64,000 nt of DNA from Alphaproteobacteria bacterium (lineage in GTDB: Bacteria; Pseudomonadota; Alphaproteobacteria; Bin95), in contig JACKII010000001.1 of NCBI GenBank assembly GCA_020638555.1, forward strand, positions 744,001 through 808,000, in the 5' to 3' direction. The notes under the pieces were generated by a model, which had not been told where the DNA came from, ran no database searches, and worked only from the letters and a program-made list of their open reading frames with translations. A program made the translations under genes and the position numbers. Shown one piece after another: positions 26,333 through 34,074 of this stretch. Each line of letters opens with the position of its first letter. Within the stretch, counting starts at the first letter, position 1.

Positions 26333-28234
26333 GTGAAGACGACCGAGACGCCCCGCCTGTCCTTCGACGCGTTCGACGAACTGCAAAATCCGCCGCCGGT
26401 CGAAACCGGCTTCGACCGCGTGGCCGCGGCCTTTCTCTCGCGCCGTGGCTTTCTGAAGGGCGCCGCCGTGGCCGGGGCAGGCGCTTTCGTGCTGGGCGCC
26501 GGCTCGCTGGCCGCGCGCCAGGCCCGCGCCGCCGCCGGCTGGCTCGACTTCACGCCGATCGCCGCCAACACCGCCGACGCCATCACGGTGCCGCAGGGTT
26601 TTCGCTGGTACCGTCTCATCAGCTGGGGCGATCCGCTCTGGAGCGACAAGCCGGGCTTCGATCCCGCGACCCGCGGCACCGGCGCCAGCCAGGAAACCGC
26701 GTTCGGCGACAACAATGACGGCATGGCCCTCTTCACCGCGCCGGACGGCAAGCCGGTCTTCGCCATCAACAACGAATACGTGAACCGCGACATCATCTAC
26801 GGCAACCGGGCCGACGGCAAGCCGGAGACCGCCGACGACGTGCGCAAGGGCAAGGCCGGCCACGGCGTCTCCGTGTTCGAGGTGGCCATGCGGGACGGCC
26901 GGTGGGCGCCGGTGCTGGACAGCCAGTACAACCGCCGCATCACCGCCGACACGCCGATGGCCATCACCGGCCCCGCCGCCGGCCATGACTGGCTCAAGAC
27001 CGCGGCCGACCCGTCCGGCACCCGGTCGCTCGGCACCTGGAACAATTGCGGCAACGGCCAGACGCCCTGGGGCACCTATCTGACCTGCGAGGAGAATTTC
27101 AACGGCTACTTCTCTTCCAGCGACCCGGACCTGACTGTCCCCGCGGCGCTGAAGCGCTATGGCGTCGGCGTCAAGGACTGGGGCTATGCCTGGGCCAGCG
27201 CCGACGAACGCTTCGACATTTCGAAGCACCCGAACGAGCCGAACCGCGCCGGCTATGTGGTCGAGATCGACCCGTTCGACCCGACCTCGACCCCGAAAAA
27301 GCGCACCGCCCTCGGCCGCTTCAAGCACGAGAACGCGGAGGTCGTGGTGGCCGACAACGGCCATGTGGTCGTCTATATGGGCGACGACGAAAGGGGCGAG
27401 TTCCTCTACAAATTCGTCTCTGCCGGCACGTTCGTCGAAGGCGGAAACACTGCCGACCTGCTGGAGGACGGCCGCCTCTATGTCGCCAGGTTCGCGGACG
27501 ACGGCACGGGCCAGTGGGTGGAACTGACGCCGGAGGCGACCGGCATGGCGTCCAAGGCCGAAATCTGCATCCACACCCGCCAGGCGGCGTCGGCCGTCGG
27601 CGCCACGACCATGGACCGGCCGGAATGGGTCGCGGCCAACCCGCTGAAGGCGGAGGTCTGCTGCTCGCTCACCAACAACAAGAACCGCGGCGTGAAGCCG
27701 AATGCCGGCGGCGACGACACGGCCGTCAACGGCCCGAACCCGCGCGAAAAGAACCATTACGGCCAGATCGTGCGCTGGATGCCAGCCGGCGGCGACCACA
27801 GCGCCGACGGGTTCGAATGGGACCTGTTCGTCATGGCCGGCAACCCGACCGTGCACGGCGATGCCTATGCCGGCTCGAAGAACGTCACCGCCGACAACAT
27901 GTTCAACTCGCCGGACGGCCTGAAGTTCGACAGCCAGGGCGGCCTCTGGATCGAGACTGACGGAAACTATTCCAACGCCAAGGACTTTGCCGGCCAGGGC
28001 AACAACCAGATGCTGGTCGGCAACACCGAAACCGGCGAGATCAAGCGCTTCCTGGTCGGCCCGAAGGAGTGCGAGGTCACCGGTCTCGCCTGGAGCCCGG
28101 ACCGCAAGACCCTGTTTGTCGGCATCCAGCATCCGGGCGAGAAGGGCCACAGCCACTGGCCGGCGGGCGGCGACAGCGTGCCCCGCTCCTCCGTCATCGC
28201 CATCGTGCGCGAGGATGGCGGCCCGATGGGCTGA
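26333..28234 (+). CDS. PhoX-family (DUF839) phosphatase, Tat-exported
   Basis: 633 residues from a GTG. A twin-arginine motif, S-R-R-G-F-L-K-G, near residue 35 starts the export signal, ending A-R-Q-A-R-A-A-A. The mature protein shows PhoX signatures such as T-C-E-E-N-F-N-G-Y-F, H-E-N-A-E-V-V-V and Y-M-G-D-D-E-R-G-E-F-L-Y-K-F. PhoX is a calcium/iron alkaline phosphatase of the periplasm. A single CTGTCAC half-site at 26241 is not enough to call a Pho box. No other phosphate genes are near. Confidence 0.9.
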   Translation: MKTTETPRLSFDAFDELQNPPPVETGFDRVAAAFLSRRGFLKGAAVAGAGAFVLGAGSLAARQARAAAGWLDFTPIAANTADAITVPQGFRWYRLISWGDPLWSDKPGFDPATRGTGASQETAFGDNNDGMALFTAPDGKPVFAINNEYVNRDIIYGNRADGKPETADDVRKGKAGHGVSVFEVAMRDGRWAPVLDSQYNRRITADTPMAITGPAAGHDWLKTAADPSGTRSLGTWNNCGNGQTPWGTYLTCEENFNGYFSSSDPDLTVPAALKRYGVGVKDWGYAWASADERFDISKHPNEPNRAGYVVEIDPFDPTSTPKKRTALGRFKHENAEVVVADNGHVVVYMGDDERGEFLYKFVSAGTFVEGGNTADLLEDGRLYVARFADDGTGQWVELTPEATGMASKAEICIHTRQAASAVGATTMDRPEWVAANPLKAEVCCSLTNNKNRGVKPNAGGDDTAVNGPNPREKNHYGQIVRWMPAGGDHSADGFEWDLFVMAGNPTVHGDAYAGSKNVTADNMFNSPDGLKFDSQGGLWIETDGNYSNAKDFAGQGNNQMLVGNTETGEIKRFLVGPKECEVTGLAWSPDRKTLFVGIQHPGEKGHSHWPAGGDSVPRSSVIAIVREDGGPMG

Positions 28235-28324
28235 TTCTGCCGCTCTTGGGGGTGGAAATGGGCGGGCGGGCCGGTGCACACTGGCCCGCCCGTTTTCCGT
28301 CCGCCTGGCAAGAGAGGCCGCCCC

Positions 28325-28720
28325 ATGTCGCCAGCCCCCGACCCCACCACTGCCAACACCAAGCTGATGGCCGCCTTCGGCCGCGCCTGGGGCAAGGGCG
28401 ATGTCGACGGCATTCTCGCCTGCGTGACCGAGGATTTCGAATGGCGTCAGGCGGTCGGCCCCGAAGCGCCCTGGGGCCGTCACGTCCGTGGCAAGGAGGC
28501 GCTGCGCCGGGCGCTCGCCGAGCGGGACGAAACCTTCGCGAACCTCCGCTATTCCGACAATCGGGTGGAGGTGTTCGGCGAGCGCATCGTCCAGACCTTC
28601 CGCATTTCCGGCACCCTGCCGGGCGGCGATCCGGCCGACTGGCGCGGCTGCGACCTCTACCAGGTCCGCGACGGCAAGCTCGCCTACAAGGACAGCTACT
28701 GGAAGCGGATCGTGCGGTAA
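28325..28720 (+). CDS. SnoaL/NTF2-like fold protein
   Basis: 131 residues from the ATG with AGAGAGG upstream. The pattern A-F-G-R-A-W-G-K-G-D-V-D-G-I-L-A-C-V-T-E-D-F-E-W and the C-terminal Y-Q-V-R-D-G-K-L-A-Y-K-D-S-Y-W-K are those of the NTF2-like superfamily (SnoaL, steroid isomerase relatives). The function cannot be stated. It follows PhoX by about 90 bases and may be read with it. Confidence 0.75.
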   Translation: MSPAPDPTTANTKLMAAFGRAWGKGDVDGILACVTEDFEWRQAVGPEAPWGRHVRGKEALRRALAERDETFANLRYSDNRVEVFGERIVQTFRISGTLPGGDPADWRGCDLYQVRDGKLAYKDSYWKRIVR

Positions 28721-28760
28721 GGGGCGGGTGGAGATCGCCACCAACCGTTACGGCGGCGCT

Positions 28761-28892
28761 GTTTCCCGGGCGAGGCGGAGCCAATTCTCCCGCGCTTTCC
28801 CGGACGCGGCCAAGCCGCGATCCGGGACCCCTCGCCACTTGGCAAAGCGCCGCGACCGATCCCGGTTCTCGCCTCCGGCGCGGCCGGGACAC
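28761..28892. repeat. Dispersed repeat family B, single copy
   Basis: From 28793 the stretch reads GCTTTCCCGGACG, GCGATCCGGGAC, then CTCGCCTCCGGC and CGGCCGGGA, the same ordered blocks as the array units at 48961-49680. An inverted piece of the tail block (CCCGGGCGAGGCGGAG) precedes it at 28765. No coding potential. Confidence 0.65.
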
Positions 28893-28913
28893 GGATACCG
28901 TTGCCGCCGCTGG

Positions 28914-29094
28914 AGCGCTTTCGGCACTGGTTGAACCACTCTCCTGCCCCCATCTCCCGCGCAAGCGGCAGCCCATGCCGGAGAGCTTCTCGCAGGACAC
29001 GGGACTCTGTATTGGTCTCTCAGGCATGGGTCCCCGCTTCCGCGGGGACAGAGGAGATGGGATGGTGAGCCAGCGGGAAAAGAACCCGCGCTAG
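28914..29094. repeat. Dispersed repeat family A, copy 2 with internal insertion
   Basis: Shares both ends with copies at 1013 and 37217 (AGCGCTTTCG, CCACTCTCCTGCCCC, GGTGAGCCAGCGGGAAAAG) but about 60 bases of unrelated sequence separate the two halves. Its right end abuts the stop codon of the quinone oxidoreductase gene, which ends at 29091. It lies directly after family B, so the 370-base gap here is almost entirely repeat. Confidence 0.7.
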
Positions 29095-30074
29095 GCGTCC
29101 GTCAGCTCCAGCACGATCTTGCCCGGCTCGTTCCGGTCCAGCAGCATGGCATAGGCCCGGGCGTAGTCCGCCGCCGGCAGCACCGCCCGGACCGGCGGAT
29201 GCAACTGGCCGGCCTCGTGCATCCGCGCCAGATCGGCAAAGGAGCGGCGCAACTCGCCCGCATCGTGCAGGAAATGGGCGTTCCAGAACACGCCGACCGC
29301 CGCGACGCCCTTGACCAGCAACAGATTGGCCGGGATTTGCTGGATGCGCCCGGCGGCAAAGCCGACGATCAACAGGCGCGCGCCCCAACGCACGCAGCGC
29401 AACGCCTCATCGAACAGATCGCCGCCGACCGGGTCGTAGACCACGTCCGCGCCCTGGCCGTCGGTCAGCGCCTTGACCGCGTCGCGCAGGCTCTCGCTCT
29501 GGCTGTCGACCACGGCGTCGGCGCCTGCGGCCCGCGCCGCCTCGCCCTTGGCCGCGCCGCGCACCTGGGCGATGACACGGGCGCCCAGCGCCTTGCCGAT
29601 CTCGATCGCCGCCAGGCCGACGCCGGAGGTCGCGCCCAGCACCAGCAGCGTCTCGCCCGCCTGCAGCCGGCCGCGCACGGTCAGCGCGATGTGCGAGGTG
29701 CCGTAGATCACCGGCCAGGCCGCCGCAGTCCGCGCATCCATGCCCTTCGGCATCGGAAACACCCGCTGCTCGGGCGCCACGATGCGGCTGGCGAGACCGC
29801 CGTATTGCAGGGCGCAGAACACCCGGTCGCCGGGCGCGAAGCCCCGGACGCCCGCGCCCACGGCCTCGACCGTGCCCGCCGCCTCGAAGCCGGGGGTGAA
29901 GGGGAAGGGCGGCTTCACCTGGTATTTGCCGGCGACCATCAGCGTGTCGGCGAAGTTCAGCGCCCCGGCCTCCGCCGTCACCGCGATCTCGCCCGGTCCG
30001 GGCGCCGCCGTCGGCGGCTCGCCCAGCCGCAGCCCCGCGGGCTCGCACCAGTCGTCGCAAAAGAGCGCTACCAT
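29091..30074 (-). CDS. Quinone oxidoreductase-type MDR enzyme
   Basis: 327 residues. AGGAGGAAGGC immediately precedes the ATG at 30074, fixing the start. The GroES-like domain has A-L-N-F-A-D-T-L-M-V-A-G-K-Y and P-G-F-E-A-A-G-T-V; the NADPH site is V-L-G-A-T-S-G-V-G-L-A-A. No zinc ligands. Related proteins reduce quinones or enoyl groups with NADPH. It lies downstream of the glutathione S-transferase and enoyl-CoA hydratase genes on the same strand and may be co-transcribed with them. Confidence 0.87.
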   Translation of the reverse strand: MVALFCDDWCEPAGLRLGEPPTAAPGPGEIAVTAEAGALNFADTLMVAGKYQVKPPFPFTPGFEAAGTVEAVGAGVRGFAPGDRVFCALQYGGLASRIVAPEQRVFPMPKGMDARTAAAWPVIYGTSHIALTVRGRLQAGETLLVLGATSGVGLAAIEIGKALGARVIAQVRGAAKGEAARAAGADAVVDSQSESLRDAVKALTDGQGADVVYDPVGGDLFDEALRCVRWGARLLIVGFAAGRIQQIPANLLLVKGVAAVGVFWNAHFLHDAGELRRSFADLARMHEAGQLHPPVRAVLPAADYARAYAMLLDRNEPGKIVLELTDA

Positions 30075-30219
30075 GCCTTCCTCCTGCCGCCCGGCTGCCG
30101 GACCATCCGGCGCCCTCGGGGGCCATCGCAAAAAACCGAGGCCCGCACGCGGGATGCACCGCGCGCGGGCCTGGAAAGGGTTCTATCAGCCGGCCCCGCC
30201 CGCTGGCGAGGCGGCAGGC

Positions 30220-30906
30220 TTACGCGGCCAGCGGGAACAGCGGTGCCACCACCGTGCCGCGCCGGTGCAGGTTGGCCGCGAATTCCTGCGGGAAGCTCTC
30301 GTGCACCGAGCCGGTGACCGTTTCGGTCGCCATCAGCGCGTCGGCCCAGGCCTTCACCTGCGGGAAGCCGTCCAGGAGGCCGCTTTGCAGCTTCGCATCC
30401 ACCGCCAGGAAGCGCTGGAAGAAGGGCGCATAGGCGGCATCGACCAGCGACAGGTCCGGCCCGTTGAAATACGGCCCGTCATTGCCGCGCTCGGCGGCGA
30501 TGGCGTGCTCCAGCTTCGCCAGCACGGTTTTCGCCGCCTCGAAGCCCTCGGCCTGCTCTTCCGCCGTCTTGGCGTAGTAGCAGGCGGAAAGCCCGCTGGA
30601 GAAGGTCGGCACGAAATCGGTCCAGGCGCGGTTGCGGGCGCGCTTCACCGGGTCGGCCGGATGCAAGGGTGCGCCCACGGTCTCGTCGATGAACTCGGCG
30701 ATGGCGTTGGATTCGAACAGCGGCGTCGCGCCCACTTTCAGCACCGGCACCTTGCCGTGCGGCGAGATTTCCAGGAACCAGCCGGGCTTGTCGCGCAGGT
30801 TGATATAGGTAACGTCGAACTCGACCCCTTTGGCACGCATCACGATCACGGCGCGCTGAACCCAGGGTCAAGTGACGGAGCTGATCAGATGATACCGCTC
30901 GGTCAT
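30220..30906 (-). CDS. Glutathione S-transferase family protein with in-frame TGA at the catalytic cysteine: candidate selenoprotein
   Basis: 228 codons from the ATG at 30906 to the stop at 30220, with one in-frame TGA as codon 13 (30868-30870). Upstream of the TGA the protein reads M-T-E-R-Y-H-L-I-S-S-V-T and downstream P-W-V-Q-R-A-V-I-V-M-R-A-K-G-V. In thiol-type GSTs this is the beta1-alpha1 junction S-x-x-C-P-[FYW]-[VS]-Q-R, so TGA replaces the active-site cysteine. The rest is intact: I-S-P-H-G-K-V-P-V-L and E-S-N-A-I-A-E-F-I of the thioredoxin-like half (to residue 90), then the helical half. There is no frameshift or second stop. A SECIS-like hairpin begins 11 bases after the TGA. Known: GST-like selenoproteins have been reported from marine metagenomes. 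Alternatives: a TGC-to-TGA nonsense mutation, a sequencing error, or a shorter product from the GTG at 30849 lacking beta1. Confidence 0.7.
30833..30856 (-). promoter_or_regulatory. SECIS-like hairpin after the GST TGA
   Basis: On the minus strand GCGCGC (30856-30851) pairs with GCGTGC (30838-30833), six pairs including one G-U, around a 12-base loop CGTGATCGTGAT. The loop starts 17 bases after the TGA and has G as its second base followed by T. These values lie inside the relaxed bacterial SECIS limits I know (loop 3-14 bases, 16-37 bases from the UGA, a G among the first two loop bases). A chance hairpin is quite possible at this GC content. Confidence 0.45.
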
Positions 30907-30921
30907 GGGGAGGGTCCTTTG

Positions 30922-30974
30922 ATTGTCGGAAGACACGGAAATTGTCGGAAGACACGGAAATTGTCGGAAGACAA
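30922..30974. repeat. 19-bp tandem repeat before the GST gene
   Basis: Two exact 19-base units at 30922-30940 and 30941-30959 and a 14-base partial third at 30960-30973, unit ATTGTCGGAAGACACGGAA. Each unit contains the 12-base palindrome TGTC-N4-GACA. They lie 16-67 bases upstream of the GST start, between it and the enoyl-CoA hydratase gene, where a promoter or operator would be expected. Confidence 0.85.
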
Positions 30975-31054
30975 GGCGCAGTGTAGCGCAACGCCGCGCC
31001 CTTGCCATCTCCGCTTCGGCCGGGCGGCGGTGGAGGCCGCCCGGCGCGATGCGT

Positions 31055-31840
31055 CTACCGGCCTTTCCAGTCGGGCGACCGCTTCTCGGCGAAGGCTTTC
31101 GGGCCTTCGATATAGTCTTCGGATTCGACCATGGCCTTGTAGGCCGGATAGACGGACTGGTTGCGGATCGCATCGGCGACGCTGGTCTCGTCCAGGCCCA
31201 TATAGACGCCCTGTTTCGAGGCGCGGATCGACATGGGCGAGCATTCCAGGATGGTCGCGGCCCAGCGCTTGGCGCCGGCCAGCGCCTCGCCCTTCGGCAC
31301 CACCTCGTTGACGAAGCCCAGATCCTTGCCCTCGGCGGCGCTGACGCGGCGCCCGGTCAGGATCATGCCCATGGCCTGCTTGAAGTGGATGTGGCGCGGC
31401 AGGCGGTGGATGCCGCCGGCGCCGGCTGCCAGGCCCACCCGCGGCTCCGGCAGGGCGAAGGTGGCGTTTTCGGCCGCGATGATCAGGTCGCAGGCCAGCG
31501 CGATCTCGAAACCGCCGCCCATGGCCCAGCCATTGACCGCCGCGATCACCGGCTTGGCGATGTCATAGCGGTTGGTCAGGCCGCCGAACCCGGTGTCCGG
31601 TCGGTGGCGCGGCCCGCCGGCCGCCTGGTATTTCAGGTCGTTGCCGGCGCTGAACGCCTTGTCGCCGGCGCCGGTGACGATCGCGATCCACTGCTCCGGA
31701 TCGTTGCGGAACGCGCTGAAAACCTCGTCGAACTCCCAATGCGCCGGCGGGTGCAGGGCGTTGTAGACCTCGGGTCGGTTGATGGTGACGATGGTGAGCG
31801 GGCCTTCGCGCTCCACCTTCAGGAATTCGTATTGGGCCAT
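31055..31840 (-). CDS. Enoyl-CoA hydratase/isomerase family protein (carnitinyl-CoA dehydratase-like)
   Basis: 261 residues, a crotonase monomer. The oxyanion-hole segments are A-F-S-A-G-N-D-L-K-Y (about residue 65) and A-M-G-G-G-F-E-I-A-L-A-C-D; the catalytic glutamate region E-P-R-V-G-L-A-A-G-A-G-G follows. The best overall likeness is to CaiD-type dehydratases, but substrate assignment is uncertain. A CaiB-type CoA transferase lies 14 kb away, not adjacent. Located upstream of the GST gene on the same strand. Confidence 0.88.
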   Translation of the reverse strand: MAQYEFLKVEREGPLTIVTINRPEVYNALHPPAHWEFDEVFSAFRNDPEQWIAIVTGAGDKAFSAGNDLKYQAAGGPRHRPDTGFGGLTNRYDIAKPVIAAVNGWAMGGGFEIALACDLIIAAENATFALPEPRVGLAAGAGGIHRLPRHIHFKQAMGMILTGRRVSAAEGKDLGFVNEVVPKGEALAGAKRWAATILECSPMSIRASKQGVYMGLDETSVADAIRNQSVYPAYKAMVESEDYIEGPKAFAEKRSPDWKGR

Positions 31841-31916
31841 CGGGCGTATCCTCCAGGAACGGTTCCGGTTTCAGTGAGGCAGGCATGGTGCCGCGGTTTC
31901 GGCGCGGCGGCAATCG

Positions 31917-33290
31917 TCAGGCCGCCTCCGCCCGGCGCAGCAGCCGGGGCCAGAACAGCCAGAGCGTCGCGCCGCGCAGCGAGAAGAAGACCAGCAGGCA
32001 GAGCCAGAGCCCGTCATTGCCGCCCCAGTCCCGCGTCAGCCACAGCGCCAGCAGGTAGAGGACGAAGCTCATCAGCATGGCATTGCGCATCAACCGGTTC
32101 TGGGTCGCACCCAGAAACACCCCGTCCAGCACGAACGCCACCACCGAGACCAGCGGAAACGCCACCGCATAGGGCAGGAAGTCCCGCGCCCGCGCCTGCA
32201 CCTCCTCGATGCCGGTCAAAAGCTGGATGCCGAACCAGCCGCCCGCGCCCCACAGCACCGCCAGGCCGACGGCAATGCCGAAGGACCAGCGCAACGCGCC
32301 GAAGGTGGCCCGACGCACCCGTTCGCGGTTGCGCGCGCCATAGGCCTCGCCCACCAGCGCCTCGGCCGCGTGGGCGAAACCGTCCAGCGCATACGTGCCG
32401 ATCATCACCATCTGGTAGAGCACCTGATTCGCGGCCAGCGCCACGTCGCCCTGCATCGCCGACAGGTTCATGAAGATCGCAAGGCCGGTGATCAGGATCA
32501 GCGTGCGGATGAAAATGTCCCGGTTCACCGACATCATCCGCCGCAGCCGGGCCAGGTCCAGCACCCGGGTGCGCCCCTGGCCGCCGGGCAGCGTCGCCAG
32601 CCGGCGGCGGATCAGCACGAAGGCCAGGGCGATGGCCAGGTATTCGGCGATCACCGTCGCGCCGGCCACCCCCTCCACCCCCCAGCCGAAGCCCCAGACG
32701 AACAGGAAGTCCAGGGCGATGTTCAGGCCGTTGGCGAACAGTTGCAGATAGAGCGGCGTCTTGCCGTCCTCCAGCCCGTAGAACCAGCCGATGGCGACGA
32801 ACATGGCCAGCGCCGCCGGCGCGCTCCAGAGCCGGATCGCCAGATAGTTGGCGGTCTGTGCCTCCACCGCCTGGCTGCCGTCCAGCGCCCAGAGGCCGGC
32901 CTGGACGATCAGAGACTGCGCCAGGACGATGGCAAGGCCCAGCAGCCCCGCCAGCAGCATGGCGCGGGTCAGGATATTCCGCACCTCGCCCCAGCCCGGC
33001 CCGTCCGCCAGGCCGTGGCCGGCGCCCACCGCCTGGGCCGTCGGCCCGGTCGTGCCCATGCGCAGGAAGTTCAGGCTCGCATGCACATAGTTGTAGATCA
33101 CCGTCCCCAGCGCGACGCCGCCGATAAAGGCCGGGTCGGGCAGATGGCCGACCACGGCGGTGTCGACCGCGCCCAGCAGCGGCACGGTCGCGTTCGAGAC
33201 GATGATCGGCAGCGCCATGCGGCGCAGGCGCCGGTCGGTGGAGGGCTCGGAGACGGCCTGGGACGGCGGCGGCGCGCTGGGGACGGTCAT
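31917..33290 (-). CDS. MATE-family efflux transporter (DinF-like)
   Basis: 457 residues with twelve predicted membrane segments in two MatE halves (about residues 25-185 and 245-410). The N-terminus R-L-A-L-P-I-I-V-type segment followed by V-D-T-A-V-V-G-H-L is the conserved first helix region. It exports cationic drugs or metabolites using an ion gradient across the inner membrane; the substrate is unknown. It lies 76 bases upstream of the enoyl-CoA hydratase gene on the same strand. Confidence 0.92.
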   Translation of the reverse strand: MTVPSAPPPSQAVSEPSTDRRLRRMALPIIVSNATVPLLGAVDTAVVGHLPDPAFIGGVALGTVIYNYVHASLNFLRMGTTGPTAQAVGAGHGLADGPGWGEVRNILTRAMLLAGLLGLAIVLAQSLIVQAGLWALDGSQAVEAQTANYLAIRLWSAPAALAMFVAIGWFYGLEDGKTPLYLQLFANGLNIALDFLFVWGFGWGVEGVAGATVIAEYLAIALAFVLIRRRLATLPGGQGRTRVLDLARLRRMMSVNRDIFIRTLILITGLAIFMNLSAMQGDVALAANQVLYQMVMIGTYALDGFAHAAEALVGEAYGARNRERVRRATFGALRWSFGIAVGLAVLWGAGGWFGIQLLTGIEEVQARARDFLPYAVAFPLVSVVAFVLDGVFLGATQNRLMRNAMLMSFVLYLLALWLTRDWGGNDGLWLCLLVFFSLRGATLWLFWPRLLRRAEAA

Positions 33291-33389
33291 GCGGGGGAGG
33301 CGGTTCGCTCGGGCGGGGAGTTGGCTCTATCCTGTACCAAGTCTAGCCGCGGGCGCCCGGCCCGTCATTGCCGCCAAAGGAGCACACCC

Positions 33390-33887
33390 ATGACCGCTGC
33401 CCCATCCTCCCTCGACCGCCTGCTGGCCGCCGACGCCATCCGCCAGCTCAAGGCCTCCTATTGCCGTTTCGTCGATACCAAGCAGTGGGGCCGGCTCACC
33501 GCGTTGTTCGCGCCGGACGCGCGGGTCGAGGGCTTCGGCTCGGTGCCGGACGGTTCGGACGCCGCGGCGTTCGTCGAGGGGGTGGCGGCGTTTCTGGGCC
33601 CGGCGATCTCGATCCACCATGTGCACGAGCCGCAAATCCTGGTCTCCGGCCCCGACACCGCCCGCGCGGTCTGGCCGATGATGGACTATGTGGAACGCCC
33701 CGCCGCGCCGACGCCGGAGGAGCGGGGCTGGATCGGCTGGGGGTTCTACGAGGAAGACTATGTCCGCTCGGCGGGGATTTGGCGCATCGCCTTCATGCGC
33801 CTCGCCCGCCAGCGCATGGACGCCCTGACCCCGGACCATCCCCGCCCCAGGCCCGGCCGCATCCCCCCGGTCCCCGGCTGGATCTGA
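33390..33887 (+). CDS. SnoaL-like (NTF2-fold) protein
   Basis: 165 residues; AAAGGAG lies ahead of the ATG at 33390. The N-terminus A-I-R-Q-L-K-A-S-Y-C-R-F-V-D-T-K-Q-W-G-R-L-T-A-L-F-A-P-D-A matches SnoaL_4-type proteins, a group that includes ring-hydroxylating dioxygenase beta-like and dehydratase-like members. Y-E-E-D-Y-V-R-S-A-G-I-W-R-I-A continues the fold. The C-terminus is proline rich. No enzymatic role can be assigned. Divergent from the MATE gene. Confidence 0.78.
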   Translation: MTAAPSSLDRLLAADAIRQLKASYCRFVDTKQWGRLTALFAPDARVEGFGSVPDGSDAAAFVEGVAAFLGPAISIHHVHEPQILVSGPDTARAVWPMMDYVERPAAPTPEERGWIGWGFYEEDYVRSAGIWRIAFMRLARQRMDALTPDHPRPRPGRIPPVPGWI

Positions 33888-33904
33888 GGCAGCGTGTTGG
33901 CCGA

Positions 33905-34031
33905 GTCCGCCGTGTTTCCCGGCCGAGCCGGAGGCGAGGGCCGGGACCGGTGTCTTTCATCGAACACCCTCCTTGCCGGTGTTCGCACGCCGCAAGCGGC
34001 CCCGGATCGCCGCGCTGCGGCGTCCGGGGAA
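33905..34031. repeat. Dispersed repeat family B, inverted copy
   Basis: Read on the minus strand this stretch has, in order, TTCCCCGGACGCCGCAGCGC, GATCCGGGG, then CCCGGCCCTCGCCTCCGGCT and CGGCCGGGAA, the head and tail blocks of the array units at 48961-49680. The middle is unrelated. It lies between converging genes, 18 bases after the SnoaL-like stop. Confidence 0.65.
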
Positions 34032-34074
34032 CAATTCGCCCTGTGGGCGGCCTCGTGGCGAAGTGATAAGCGCC

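Noticed and set aside
30868..30870. GST gene called simply as a pseudogene
   Set aside because: A single TGA exactly at the catalytic Cys codon, with no other lesion and a SECIS-like hairpin, is better explained by Sec; a point mutation or read error remains possible and is listed as refutation.
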